Of a stretch of 64,000 nucleotides of DNA, positions 1-8,052 are shown one piece after another (within the stretch, counting starts at the first letter, position 1; each line of letters begins with the position of its first letter). Below the pieces are notes generated by a model. That model was not told the origin of the DNA and did no database searches. It worked only from the letters and a program-made list of their open reading frames with translations. The stretch comes from Saprospiraceae bacterium (GTDB taxonomy: Bacteria > Bacteroidota > Bacteroidia > Chitinophagales > Saprospiraceae). Location of the stretch: positions 31,566 through 95,565 of the forward strand of contig JAIPBL010000011.1 in the NCBI GenBank assembly GCA_021739645.1, written 5' to 3'. Made by a program: the position numbers and the translations under genes.

Positions 1-122
1 TCACTAAAAAAACAACGCAGGACCAGATTGAATGCAAAGTGATTGCTGGGCTGACTTTCCCTGTTGCCGCCATTTTTGACGAACAGGTGAAAATGCAGGT
101 GATGAGGGATTGGCTGAAATGA
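1..122 (+). CDS. C-terminal fragment of a protein cut by the window edge
   Basis: An open frame enters from the left edge and stops with TGA at 120-122, giving about 39 residues that end in MRDWLK. The family cannot be named from this tail. It contains PVAAIFDEQVK, which echoes PVATIFDEDVK near the N-terminus of the transglycosylase at 2782-3726, but here a stop follows shortly after, so it is not the same arrangement. It converges on the DUF1015 gene and shares a bidirectional terminator with it. Confidence 0.55.
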   Translation, partial: TKKTTQDQIECKVIAGLTFPVAAIFDEQVKMQVMRDWLK

Positions 123-141
123 AACCGTGGCGCATAAAATC

Positions 142-180
142 AAAAGCCCAAGGCGAATTCCGCCTTGGGCTTTTGCTTTT
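142..180. terminator. Bidirectional intrinsic terminator between convergent genes
   Basis: A perfect 14-bp stem (142-155 with 161-174, AAAAGCCCAAGGCG and its complement) encloses a 5-nt loop. It has T-rich sequence on the right side and A-rich sequence on the left, so it can terminate both strands. It lies between the partial gene ending at 122 and the DUF1015 stop at 180. Confidence 0.9.
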
Positions 181-1409
181 TAATCCTCCAAACTATACAC
201 AAACAACCCACTCCGCAATTTCGGCTCAAACCACGTCACCTTTGGCGGCATGATGAGGTCGTTGTCGGCGATGCTGATGAGCTGCGCCATGCTGACGGGG
301 TAAAGGGCGAAGGCCACGGCCATCTCGCCGCTGTTCACCCGGCGTTCCAGTTCGCCGAGGCCACGGATACCGCCCACGAAGTCTATCCGCTTGTCGGTGC
401 GGAGGTCGCCGATGCCGAGTAACGGGGCAAGCACTTGGTTGGTTAAAATGGTCACGTCCAACTCACCGATGGGGGTTTCGTCGTAGGTGCTAGGCTTGGC
501 GGTCAGCTTGTACCACTGGCCTTCGAGGTACATCCCGAAAGTATGCAACGCCTCGGGCCGGTATTGCGAAGCCGATTTTTCTACTTCAAATTTTTCAGAA
601 ACTGCCGCTAAAAAATCCGCTGGCGAATGTCCGTTCAAGTCCTTCACCACCCGGTTGTAGTCTTGAATCGCCAACTGGTTGTCGGGAAAAAGCACTGCCA
701 TGAAATAGCTGGCTGCACCGGGCTTGCCGTTACTGAGTTCACGGCCCACGAGCGCTCCAGCGGAGGTGCGGTGGTGGCCGTCGGCGATGTAGATTTTCGG
801 CACATCCGTCTTGAACAGCCTTTCTATTTTGGCGTTCAGCTCACCGTTTGTTATCGGCCAAAATTTGTGCTTAATGCCGTCGTCAGAGGTGAAATTGTAT
901 TCCGGTGCAGTAGCGGTCACAGTTTCCAATGCCTTATCAATGGCGTCAACATGCGGGTAGGAAAAAAGCACCGGCTCGTAGTTCAGGCGGCTGTAACGGA
1001 TGTGGTTTTTGCGGTCCTCCTCCTTGTCGGGGCGAGTGAGTTCGTGCTTTTTGATGATGTTGTTGAAATAGTCTTCTATTGCGCAGCAACCAACCAATCC
1101 AGTCTGTTCGTGACCGTTCATGTTGAGCTGATAGACGTAGAACTGCGCTTCCTTGTCTTGTACTATCACCCCATCTTTCACCAGGTGGTCGAAGTTTTCC
1201 TTTCCTTTTTGATAAACCTCAGTGGCGTAGTGGTCGTGGCTCTCCGGGAAATCAATCTCGGGTTTGATGACGTGGTAAAACGACAGCGGATTGCCCTCGC
1301 ATTCTACGAGGGCTTCTTCCCGGTTCAGTACGTCGTATGGGCGGCTGGCCACGGCTTTGGCGTTTTTTTGGGTGGGTCGGTAGGCACGAAACGGAATAAA
1401 GATGCTCAT
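180..1409 (-). CDS. DUF1015 family protein
   Basis: A 409-residue cytoplasmic protein starting MSIFIPFRAYRP. The DUF1015 hallmarks are visible: the N-terminal F-R-x-Y/RP segment, a VASRPYDVLN segment and the central YIADGHHR motif (about residues 207-214). The frame is open further upstream, to 1544, but the first residues there look non-coding; ATG at 1409 begins the conserved part and lies 36 nt after a good -7 box at 1445-1452. The family is widespread in Bacteroidota and Firmicutes and is sometimes next to serine biosynthesis genes; its biochemical role is not established. Family assignment is confident, function unknown. Confidence 0.9.
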   Translation of the reverse strand: MSIFIPFRAYRPTQKNAKAVASRPYDVLNREEALVECEGNPLSFYHVIKPEIDFPESHDHYATEVYQKGKENFDHLVKDGVIVQDKEAQFYVYQLNMNGHEQTGLVGCCAIEDYFNNIIKKHELTRPDKEEDRKNHIRYSRLNYEPVLFSYPHVDAIDKALETVTATAPEYNFTSDDGIKHKFWPITNGELNAKIERLFKTDVPKIYIADGHHRTSAGALVGRELSNGKPGAASYFMAVLFPDNQLAIQDYNRVVKDLNGHSPADFLAAVSEKFEVEKSASQYRPEALHTFGMYLEGQWYKLTAKPSTYDETPIGELDVTILTNQVLAPLLGIGDLRTDKRIDFVGGIRGLGELERRVNSGEMAVAFALYPVSMAQLISIADNDLIMPPKVTWFEPKLRSGLFVYSLED

Positions 1410-1444
1410 TTGATGGTAGTTTAATTTTTGTTCAAAATGAAGGG

Positions 1445-1473
1445 CAAAGCTAATCTGTTGAGATGAATTGCAA
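1445..1473 (-). promoter_or_regulatory. Bacteroidota-type promoter of the DUF1015 gene
   Basis: On the minus strand TTG (1473-1471) is followed after 18 nt by TAGCTTTG (1452-1445), matching the -33/-7 pattern TTTG / TAnnTTTG. It stands 35 nt before the chosen ATG, which supports that start over the longer open frame. Confidence 0.6.
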
Positions 1474-1517
1474 GGCACTACTAACAAATGCGCTTGAATG
1501 TTTGTCTGCGATACCTT

Positions 1518-1560
1518 AAAAAACAAGGGCAGCCCCAACAACATGTGCCAGTAGCTGCCC
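1518..1560 (-). terminator. Intrinsic terminator of the DUF6089 gene
   Basis: Read on the minus strand, GGGCAGC (1560-1554) pairs with GCTGCCC (1533-1527) around a 20-nt loop and is followed by TTGTTTTTT. It lies 27 nt beyond the stop of the gene at 1588-2376. Confidence 0.7.
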
Positions 1561-1587
1561 AGTTAGTTCAAGGCATTAAATCGTATG

Positions 1588-2376
1588 TCAGCGACTGATG
1601 TTGATGCCGAGCGTCATGCCAAAGAGTGCATACCAGTCTTTTTTGTCAGGATTTCCACGTTGGGTTCCAGGTTTCGGGTATCGGGGGGTATCAGAAGCGT
1701 GGCTCTCAATGCCCCGGTAGCTCAGTCGAGCTGCGATGGCATTCAATTCACCGAGTTCTCGGAGGTCACTTCGGTAGCTGTTGCTCACGTCGTCAAGGTA
1801 GTCGGTAAACGTTTTCCGAAGGCCAAACTCAAAGCCGAGGTTGCCCCGGTTGCGGATGTTGAACCGCAGCCCTGCCCCAAATGGGATGGCTATCTGAAAC
1901 TGATTGTAGTCCACGCCCTCGGTCTGGTAGTGTTGCAAGTTGTAAATATTGCCATTCATCTCCGTCTGCGGATTGAAGTAGAATGCCGCCAGGCCGGTGA
2001 ACAGGTACGGCATGAACTGGTTTTCGCCAGATTTCAAACTAATAGGCACCCATTCTGCTTGCGCACCAAACTCGAAAAGGTCGGAGCGAAAGTTGAGGTT
2101 TCGTTTCCAGAGGCCACCCTCAGCTGTGTTGTTGCCGTCCTTGCCGGAGAGGACGAGCTTCGAAAACTGAAGTTTTAGGCTGAATTGACGGCTGAGGTTT
2201 CTTCGTACAAAAAAACCATAGGCAAAGTTGCTCTCCAGCGGTTCGAAATCCCGCTCGGTGAGGTCGCCACTGTAATTTGAGCAGCCGAAGATAGTCCCGA
2301 TTTCATCGAATTGGGCGTGGCTGTTGAATGGTAAAAGCATCAGACAGAAAACGATTGGTAAAAATTCCCTTTTCAT
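1588..2376 (-). CDS. DUF6089-like outer-membrane beta-barrel protein
   Basis: A 262-residue protein with an N-terminal signal peptide (MKREFLPIVFCLMLLPFNSHAQ). Alternating hydrophobic strands then fill the length, with segments such as FDEIGTIFGCSNYSGDLTE and a charged C-terminus. The pattern and the early G-x-x-x-Y-x-GDL segment match the Bacteroidota DUF6089 family, predicted outer-membrane barrels of unknown function. The C-terminal part (DTPRYPKPGTQRGNPDKKDWYALFG) is typical of the family. It is transcribed alone, with its own terminator. Start codon ATG at 2376; no other in-frame candidate fits the signal peptide. Confidence 0.75.
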   Translation of the reverse strand: MKREFLPIVFCLMLLPFNSHAQFDEIGTIFGCSNYSGDLTERDFEPLESNFAYGFFVRRNLSRQFSLKLQFSKLVLSGKDGNNTAEGGLWKRNLNFRSDLFEFGAQAEWVPISLKSGENQFMPYLFTGLAAFYFNPQTEMNGNIYNLQHYQTEGVDYNQFQIAIPFGAGLRFNIRNRGNLGFEFGLRKTFTDYLDDVSNSYRSDLRELGELNAIAARLSYRGIESHASDTPRYPKPGTQRGNPDKKDWYALFGMTLGINISR

Positions 2377-2781
2377 GGTACGTGCAGTTTTTGGTCAAAA
2401 AAAGCAAAAACCAACCCTCCCATTTACGCTAGAAGGCAAATACAGTGGCTTCCTTTTGCTTCGCAAAAAAGATTGAAATTAGTAGCTATGCTCGCAGGGA
2501 ATGCAATACGTCAGGGATGGAAGAATATGCCGGGACTATTCGTTTTCAGATGGGACGGGGGTATCCAATTGGGATGGGCTATAATTTTGCCTTCAATTTG
2601 GTTTGGAGTTCAAAATATGCCCGGTAGGTTATGTCACAAAACTATGCAACAGTTTTTATAATCAAAGCTATCAGAAAAGTTTTTTTTGCTCAACGGGGAT
2701 TTCGACCCTCCAAATGCCTTTAAAAACTGCCTGTCTTATGCGCAGCTTTCGACAAAGAAAAGCAATACCAAGAGCCTTGTA
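2377..2781. other. Intergenic stretch without a recognised gene
   Basis: The 405 bp between two minus-strand genes hold only short overlapping open frames without family resemblance. I looked for tRNA-like cloverleaf segments and found none; a GGGGATTTCGACCC segment near 2696 resembles a T-arm only superficially. The sequence upstream of 2376 is AT-rich and probably carries the DUF6089 promoter, but no good TAnnTTTG box is present. Confidence 0.5.
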
Positions 2782-3726
2782 TCAAGGCCCGGCCACAGGT
2801 TTGTGGATAGCATCCAAATAATACACCCAAGCGTCTTTTGGCAAGGTCAGAAAGATGCCCTTTTTGTGAGCGGGCACGTAGTCACTGATGCAACCTGGGT
2901 TCAGGCGACGGAGAATGGGCATATCGATGCCAGTCATCAACGATATTTTTTTGAGTGAAATGGCGGCGTACACCCTGGCCGACATTGCACTGTACAACAC
3001 AGGGTCGGGCAGTGCTGGAGCGATATTGTGGTACTGCGAATAAGTGCCAACGTAAGTAGCGGCAAGGTAGCGGGCAAGGTAGCGTTGAGTTTCTTTCGGT
3101 AAAAACGGTTTAATCTTTTTATACCGACTGCTACCTGCTTGCTGTATGGCCCGGTTCAATCGGCCCGGCCCGCAATTGTAGGCCACCAGTGCCAGTTCCC
3201 AGCTCCCGAATCGCTTATGCAGTCGTTTCAGGTATTTGACTGCTGCCTCCGTGGAGCGGTTTGGGTCTTTTCGCTCATCAAGTCGGCTATTCACCACCAG
3301 CCCCAAGGCTCGGCCCGTCTGTGGCATAATTTGCCAAAGGCCAGCAGCACCATGTGAGGATACAGCGAACGGCAACATCCCGGATTCTACCATCGGCAGG
3401 TATTTCAACTGCTGTGGCAGGCCGTTCATGTCGAGGTAGTGTTCCATCATGGGCAAGTACACCACGCCCCGGCCCAGCATTGCCTCCGTCTCATGGATAC
3501 CATAGGTAAGATAGCGAGCGAGGTACGCCTTAACGTCTTCATCAAAAATGGTCGCCACAGGGCTGCACATCATCTCCACTCGAAGCTTAATGCCAGCTTC
3601 GTCTAGTAGGTCGTCAGTGCCCGATGGTAAAATGAAATTGCCTCGCGCAAAGTTCGTTTCTGCGACAGCCTGTACTTGCAAAATGCCAAGCCAGGCTGTC
3701 GCCAATGTAAATGGGATACGTCTCAT
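2782..3726 (-). CDS. Lytic transglycosylase, MltD-like (SLT domain)
   Basis: A 314-residue secreted protein with a cleavable signal (MRRIPFTLATAWLGILQVQAVA). The SLT domain follows: the catalytic glutamate sits in PMVESG (Glu114), then HGAAGLWQIMP (about 125-135) and AYNCGPGRLNRA (about 182-193), the three diagnostic motifs of family 1 transglycosylases. They cleave the MurNAc-GlcNAc bond of peptidoglycan in the periplasm. The C-terminal part (VYAAISLKKISLMTGIDMPILRRLNPG) resembles a single degenerate LysM-like segment, fewer than in E. coli MltD. A tandem 10-mer, GTGTTCGTTT twice at 3731-3750 on the plus strand, lies 4 nt upstream of the ATG. Confidence 0.9.
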   Translation of the reverse strand: MRRIPFTLATAWLGILQVQAVAETNFARGNFILPSGTDDLLDEAGIKLRVEMMCSPVATIFDEDVKAYLARYLTYGIHETEAMLGRGVVYLPMMEHYLDMNGLPQQLKYLPMVESGMLPFAVSSHGAAGLWQIMPQTGRALGLVVNSRLDERKDPNRSTEAAVKYLKRLHKRFGSWELALVAYNCGPGRLNRAIQQAGSSRYKKIKPFLPKETQRYLARYLAATYVGTYSQYHNIAPALPDPVLYSAMSARVYAAISLKKISLMTGIDMPILRRLNPGCISDYVPAHKKGIFLTLPKDAWVYYLDAIHKPVAGP

Positions 3727-4305
3727 TAGTGTGTTCGTTTGTGTTCGTTTTTTGTTCAGTCCCTCAAGTCAAACTCGTAGTTTTTGCCTTTTTTCATTTT
3801 TCTTTTTTCATTAAAATTAAACAGGGGGCGTATTCAGGGGGCATAGAATTACCATGTCAAGGAACCCAATAGGTTCAAGGAAGTCAGTCTTATTTCGTGA
3901 TGTTGTTAGCGGGAATAGTGCCGTAGGAAGGGATTGTGACGGGTTTCAGTGATTGCGGACCTTAAAGTTTTTGTGCAGGCCTTCTTTGCTTGCTTTTCAA
4001 GTCCGCTTTATGATTCATCTTATGCGTTTTGATGACACTACGCCATCTTGCCAAAAATCAGGCCGCTACGGAATTGCTTCAAAATATTTATCTAAAAATG
4101 ATTTGCAATCAACTGATTATTAAGCGCATACAGCCTTAATAGCCAAGAAAAAAACTTGGCACAAGTAAAGCTGCCAAATTCAAAAAATGGTAGTTTACAA
4201 TCAAGACCCGTCATTTGAAGCTTGTATCGTACCAAAATATTAAGATTGAACTTGCCGACATCTTACGGGTTACTTTGCCGATGCATTTCGTCAAAACACC
4301 AAAAA
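3727..4305. other. Long intergenic region upstream of MltD and panD
   Basis: Nearly 600 bp of AT-rich sequence between divergent genes. It holds the tandem GTGTTCGTTT (3731-3750) beside the MltD start and a near-repeat CAGGGGGC at 3822-3843. I see no coding sequence, tRNA or clear riboswitch. The right end carries the panD promoter, annotated separately. Confidence 0.5.
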
Positions 4306-4338
4306 TTTGCATTGCACCACGGCATTTTCTTATTTTTG
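4306..4338 (+). promoter_or_regulatory. Promoter of the panD operon
   Basis: TTTG at 4306-4309 and TATTTTTG at 4331-4338 are separated by 21 nt, a good match to the Bacteroidota -33/-7 promoter. The box ends only 7 nt before the panD ATG, so the transcript would have a leader of a few nucleotides at most. Confidence 0.75.
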
Positions 4339-4345
4339 CGCCACT

Positions 4346-4696
4346 ATGTTTCTAACCATTTTCAAATCAAAAATCCACCGGGCCAAAGTCACCGAGGCCA
4401 ACCTGCACTATGTGGGCAGCATCACCATTGACGAAGCGCTGCTCGAAGCTGCCAATATCCTGGAAGGTGAAAAGGTGCAAATCGTGAACAACAATAACGG
4501 AGAACGCATTGAGACTTACGCCATCCGAGGCGAACGCAACTCGGGCATCATCTGCCTCAACGGTGCTGCCGCCCGAAAATGCCAACCCGGCGACATCGTC
4601 ATCATCATCGCCTACGCCCTGATGACACCGGAAGAAGCCAAAAACTTTAAGCCTGCCACTGTTTTTCCAGACGAAAATAACCGATTGCCAGCCTAA
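4346..4696 (+). CDS. panD: Aspartate 1-decarboxylase
   Basis: A 117-residue pyruvoyl enzyme making beta-alanine from L-aspartate for pantothenate and CoA synthesis. The self-cleavage site is visible as HYVGSITID, with cleavage expected between Gly24 and Ser25. The family motifs [15 protein letters not shown] and [17 protein letters not shown] follow, and the length is normal. The open frame continues 39 nt upstream, but ATG at 4346 gives the standard N-terminus ([20 protein letters not shown]). It is first in an operon with the membrane protein at 4706 (9-nt gap) and rfaE2. Confidence 0.97.
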   Translation: MFLTIFKSKIHRAKVTEANLHYVGSITIDEALLEAANILEGEKVQIVNNNNGERIETYAIRGERNSGIICLNGAAARKCQPGDIVIIIAYALMTPEEAKNFKPATVFPDENNRLPA

Positions 4697-4705
4697 GTCT
4701 CCCCT

Positions 4706-5779
4706 ATGAAAAAAATAGTGAAGAGCATTCTCCAATTCCTGCTATTCCTTGGCATTGGTGCCGTCATTCTTTATTTGGTTTATCGTAGTCAAAATACTGC
4801 CTATCTGGCCGATTGTGCCCAGCGTGGCATCCCCAATTCGGAATGTAACTTGCTGGAAAAACTCCTCAATGATTTCAAAAGCACCAATTTTGGCTGGATG
4901 GCCTTGGTAGGGTTGGCGTTTCTAGTCAGTAATTTCAGCCGCACCGCCAAGTGGCAAATGTTGCTCGAACCGCTGGGTTATCGCACTCGCTTCCTCAATG
5001 GATACCTGAGCATTCTCGTCGCTTATTTTGCCAACCTTGGCCTTCCTCGCATGGGCGAAGTAGTTCGGGCTGGCATCCTTTCCAAATACGAAAACCTGCC
5101 ACCAGAGAAAGTCATGGGCACCATCGTCGTTGACCGGGTGGTAGATGTTCTTTGCTTAGGTCTGGTCTTTTTGCTAGCAGTTTTATTTGAAGGCCAAAAG
5201 CTGCTGAATTACAATGATTTCATTGGCGGGAACGCTAATACAGCAACTGTTCAAGAACCAAATTACACGAAATGGTGGGTGTTGGGTTGTATATTGGTGG
5301 TGGCTGTAGGTATGTTTTTAGGAAGGAAAAAACTGGCCAATACCGCCATTTTCCAAAAGGTACTTGGGATGGTGAAGGGCTTTTGGGAGGGCATACAATC
5401 CGTGGCAAAACTGCGCAATCCTTTGTTGTTCGTGATACACAGTCTCAATATTTGGGTCATGTACTTCGTAATGACGTGGCTGGGATTTCAAGCATTTGGC
5501 CCCACGGCACACCTTGGCCTGCTGGCCGCACTGACTGTTTTTGCATTCGGCACTTTGGGAATGGTAATACCATCGCCAGGCGGCATGGGTACCTTCCATT
5601 TTCTGGTCATTACAGCACTTACCACATTTTACGGTATCCGGGGTGATGATGCATTTTCAGTCGCCAATATCATCTTTTTTACTATCCAGATTGGCTTGAC
5701 TTCCATGCTTGGCATTACAGCGCTGCTCCTGCTCCCGATTTACAACAAGCATTATCATCCGCAGCCACTTCAGCCATAA
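4706..5779 (+). CDS. Flippase-like integral membrane protein (LPG_synthase_TM / UPF0104 family)
   Basis: A 357-residue polytopic inner-membrane protein with about eight hydrophobic segments, the first at residues 7-26. Features typical of the AglD/MprF-like flippase domain are the FLVSNFSRTAKWQMLLEPLG segment, YFANLGLPRMGEVVRAGIL, VDRVVDVLCLG and the late SPGGMGTFHF motif. Related proteins move lipid-linked substrates across the membrane; the substrate here is unknown. It starts 9 nt after panD and is probably co-transcribed with it and with rfaE2, 65 nt downstream. Confidence 0.85.
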   Translation: MKKIVKSILQFLLFLGIGAVILYLVYRSQNTAYLADCAQRGIPNSECNLLEKLLNDFKSTNFGWMALVGLAFLVSNFSRTAKWQMLLEPLGYRTRFLNGYLSILVAYFANLGLPRMGEVVRAGILSKYENLPPEKVMGTIVVDRVVDVLCLGLVFLLAVLFEGQKLLNYNDFIGGNANTATVQEPNYTKWWVLGCILVVAVGMFLGRKKLANTAIFQKVLGMVKGFWEGIQSVAKLRNPLLFVIHSLNIWVMYFVMTWLGFQAFGPTAHLGLLAALTVFAFGTLGMVIPSPGGMGTFHFLVITALTTFYGIRGDDAFSVANIIFFTIQIGLTSMLGITALLLLPIYNKHYHPQPLQP

Positions 5780-5844
5780 TCTGTCTCTTTTTAGGTAAAA
5801 AACTGCAACTTAGCGAGCCGTTTAAGCATCCAAATTTCACCCTC

Positions 5845-6333
5845 ATGTTCTTCGAAAAAATCCAATCCAAGGTTCAATCCATTGACCAATTGATAGAAAC
5901 CGTGCAGCACTGGCAGGCCCAGGGCGAACGCATCACTTTCACGAACGGTTGTTTCGACATCCTGCATTTTGGGCATGTACACTACCTGGCTGATGCACAT
6001 GACCTCGGCCACCGTCTGGTGGTAGGGGTGAATTCGGACGCTTCCGTGAAACGGCTGAAAGGCCCTACCCGGCCCATTCAGGACGAACAAGGCCGCATGC
6101 ACGTACTCGCTTCGCTGGCCTGTGTGGATGCCGTCGTGCTTTTCGAGGAAGATACGCCCTACGACCTGATAGCAAGCCTTCAACCAGATGTTTTGGTGAA
6201 AGGCGGCGACTGGGCGCCTACTCAAATTGTTGGCGCCGACCTCGTACTGGCCAACGGCGGTGAAGTTCGAAGCCTCCCTTTCGTCGAAGGTTTTTCTACT
6301 TCTAAAATTGAAGGAAAAATTTTAGGAAAATAG
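5845..6333 (+). CDS. rfaE2: D-glycero-beta-D-manno-heptose 1-phosphate adenylyltransferase
   Basis: A 162-residue nucleotidyltransferase. FTNGCFDILHFGHVHYL (from residue 32) carries the HxGH signature (His41-His44), and the C-terminal EGFSTSKIEGKI resembles the family's ST-x-x-I/K segment. It corresponds to the adenylyltransferase half of HldE, activating heptose-1-phosphate as ADP-heptose for lipopolysaccharide core synthesis. The kinase half is not in this window. The N-terminal 28 residues are ordinary for stand-alone RfaE2. ATG at 5845 is the only start consistent with the family N-terminus. Confidence 0.93.
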   Translation: MFFEKIQSKVQSIDQLIETVQHWQAQGERITFTNGCFDILHFGHVHYLADAHDLGHRLVVGVNSDASVKRLKGPTRPIQDEQGRMHVLASLACVDAVVLFEEDTPYDLIASLQPDVLVKGGDWAPTQIVGADLVLANGGEVRSLPFVEGFSTSKIEGKILGK

Positions 6334-6470
6334 TCCAAGTTGGCCAACATTTGTCTAAGCCTTTCGTTTTCAAGCAGATAGCAAGAATAGGACTTCAATA
6401 CGCCTTTAGGTTCAGTTTTTTTAATGGAATTTTAATCAGCGGAAAATTAAAAAAATCAAATTTTAAAAAC

Positions 6471-6478
6471 TATATTTG
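6471..6478 (+). promoter_or_regulatory. -7 box of the small coiled-coil gene
   Basis: TATATTTG fits TAnnTTTG exactly; a clear TTTG at -33 is missing. An apparent TTG start overlapping this box is unlikely to be used. Confidence 0.55.
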
Positions 6479-6523
6479 TCTCGCCTTGAACTTATTGAAA
6501 TAAATGCTAGTATTTTTCCGCCT

Positions 6524-6772
6524 ATGCAAAACCAATCAACAATGAATGAAAACTCAATGATTCAGCGGCTTTTCAATGCGAAAGATTCGTTAAAGGCCAC
6601 CATCCAAAAAATTCTTGACCTGAACCGCCAACTTAAATCCTTGCGAAAGACCAAGGAAGTGGCTGCAGACCAAGCCATCAAGCAAGAGCTAAAATTGCTC
6701 AACAAAGTGGCTGACCATCAGGCAAAAATCGTCCAACTCTACGAGTACCGCCTTAAAGAGGCCAGCAACTAA
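6524..6772 (+). CDS. Small coiled-coil protein of unknown function
   Basis: About 82 residues if the ATG at 6524 (MQNQSTMNENSM) is used; ATGs at 6542 and 6557 are alternatives. The middle and C-terminus form a basic, heptad-like helix (LKATIQKILDLNRQLKSL, then ELKLLNKVADHQAKIVQLYEY), so it probably folds as a helical hairpin or coiled coil. No signal peptide or membrane segment. It has its own -7 box and a strong terminator, hence a monocistronic gene. I do not recognise the family. Confidence 0.6.
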   Translation: MQNQSTMNENSMIQRLFNAKDSLKATIQKILDLNRQLKSLRKTKEVAADQAIKQELKLLNKVADHQAKIVQLYEYRLKEASN

Positions 6773-6792
6773 TTGGCCTCTTACCAAAGAGA

Positions 6793-6845
6793 AATGCCTG
6801 CCCGGATTCATTTTCCGTGGCAGGCATTTTTTTTTCCAAATTTCT
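6793..6845 (+). terminator. Intrinsic terminator after the coiled-coil gene
   Basis: AATGCCTGCC (6793-6802) pairs with GGCAGGCATT (6829-6838), followed by a run of nine T. Confidence 0.93.
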
Positions 6846-7032
6846 TGTTTCAGACCTGGGCTTTCACTGATTCAATGTGAATTTAGAAAACTGTGCTCAG
6901 AAAAGTTGGGGCAAGTTTTGCAATACTTTAACACCCTTTTAGTCCGCTTTTGCGTTCTAATGTTAATGTTGAAGCGTCTTACTTGTGGCCAGTGTTTGAA
7001 TTTTTAAATGGTGGCCAAATTGAACGACCGCA

Positions 7033-7040
7033 TAACTTTG
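7033..7040 (+). promoter_or_regulatory. -7 box of the DUF4294 gene
   Basis: TAACTTTG ends 17 nt before the ATG at 7058. It argues against the longer open frame that begins at 6950. Confidence 0.6.
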
Positions 7041-7057
7041 TACCAAAATTTCAAAAA

Positions 7058-7672
7058 ATGAAAATCCACTTCATAGCCATTGTGCTCTTTTTCTGCACAG
7101 CCACTACCCTCTCATCGCAAACAAGTATTGGCTCAGCCTCCATTAATGGCCAGCTTTTCACTCTGTTGCTAGACAAAAACGGCGACACCCTCTATGTAGC
7201 CCAAGAGCTTACCACGGTCTCGCTCACCTCGCCCCGCAAGTTCAAGAGCGTGGATGAATACAACCGCTACCGCCAGTATTTGCGCTACGCTGCCATCGTT
7301 TATCCTTATGCCAAGGAAGCCATTGCCACTTTTCGTCAGTTGAACGAAGAAACCGAAGAGATGCGCAGGGGCAAACGCAAGCGATACGCCCGGAAACTGC
7401 AAAAAGACCTTGACGACAAGTTCGAGGACCCGCTGAAAAACCTGACCAAAACACAGGGCAAAATCCTTGTGAAAATGGTGGAACGGGAGCTTGAAACCCC
7501 ACTTTACGACCTCATCCGCACCTACCGGGGCGGCATGACAGCAGGCTACTGGAACACCGCCAGCAAATTTTGGGGCTACGACCTGAAACACGGGTACATC
7601 GAGGGAGAAGACCCTATTTTGGATGCCGTGTTGGAAGATTTCATCCTTTCCCAGCCGCAGGAGAACAAATAA
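7058..7672 (+). CDS. DUF4294 domain protein, exported
   Basis: A 204-residue protein with a signal peptide (MKIHFIAIVLFFCTATTLSSQ). The DUF4294 core follows: VDEYNRYRQYLRYAAIVYPYAKEA, a basic RRGKRKRYARKLQKDLDDKFEDPLKNLT helix, then LVKMVERE and the C-terminal YRGGMTAGYWNTASKFWGYDLKHGY. The family is found in Bacteroidota and its function is unknown; the export signal suggests a periplasmic role. The pterin dehydratase gene lies 77 nt downstream, across a large inverted repeat that begins in this gene's stop codon. Confidence 0.85.
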   Translation: MKIHFIAIVLFFCTATTLSSQTSIGSASINGQLFTLLLDKNGDTLYVAQELTTVSLTSPRKFKSVDEYNRYRQYLRYAAIVYPYAKEAIATFRQLNEETEEMRRGKRKRYARKLQKDLDDKFEDPLKNLTKTQGKILVKMVERELETPLYDLIRTYRGGMTAGYWNTASKFWGYDLKHGYIEGEDPILDAVLEDFILSQPQENK

Positions 7673-7742
7673 TTGTTGAATTGTTTTATTGCTGTATTGT
7701 TTACGAACAGGAAGCAATGCAGCAATAAAACAATTCAACAAT
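7672..7742. repeat. 23-bp perfect inverted repeat filling a gene spacer
   Basis: The arm 7672-7694 (words ATTGTTGA, ATTGTTTT, ATTGCTG) is the exact complement of 7720-7742, with a 25-nt loop. The left arm starts at the last base of the upstream TAA; the right arm ends 7 nt before the next ATG. No T-run follows, so it is not a normal terminator. Confidence 0.95.
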
Positions 7743-7749
7743 CATTGCC

Positions 7750-7992
7750 ATGTGGACCGAAAAAGACAATTCCCTCCAAGCTACTTTCCAGTTTAAAAAC
7801 TTCACCCAGGCCTTCGCCTTCATGACCGAAGTGGCTTTCGCCGCTGAAAAGATAAACCACCATCCCGACTGGTCGAACGCCTGGAACACCGTCCATTTCA
7901 AACTCAATACCCACGACGCTGATGGCACCGTCACCGAGCGTGACCACAAACTCGCCAAGGCCATTGACGCCATTGCGGAGCGATACAAGTAG
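7750..7992 (+). CDS. Pterin-4a-carbinolamine dehydratase (PCD/DCoH)
   Basis: An 80-residue protein showing the PCD signature: HHPDW (residues 37-41), then V-x-x-x-L-x-THD (54-56) and a G-x-V-T-x-x-D-x-x-LA ending. It dehydrates 4a-hydroxytetrahydrobiopterin during recycling of the cofactor of aromatic amino-acid hydroxylases. It is slightly shorter than most (about 95 residues), lacking part of the N-terminal strand. No hydroxylase is near, so its partner cannot be told from context. Confidence 0.88.
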   Translation: MWTEKDNSLQATFQFKNFTQAFAFMTEVAFAAEKINHHPDWSNAWNTVHFKLNTHDADGTVTERDHKLAKAIDAIAERYK

Positions 7993-8032
7993 TTTTGGGT
8001 AAAAAGGGCTACCATACTTTCGCTAAGTGGTT

Positions 8033-8052
8033 CCCCTTTAGGGGTCAGGGGT
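8033..8052. repeat. Short palindromic element CCCCTTTAGGGG
   Basis: CCCCTTTAGGGG (8033-8044) is followed by TCAGGGGT. The reverse complement of this segment, allowing one or two differences, reappears inside the coding sequence of the giant adhesin at 44366-44383. The two match over the 12-bp palindrome and its GACCCC flank. Confidence 0.7.

Noticed and set aside
2690..2760. tRNA or tmRNA in the GGGGATTTCGACCC region
   Set aside because: No acceptor stem or anticodon arm can be formed around it and no CCA end is present.
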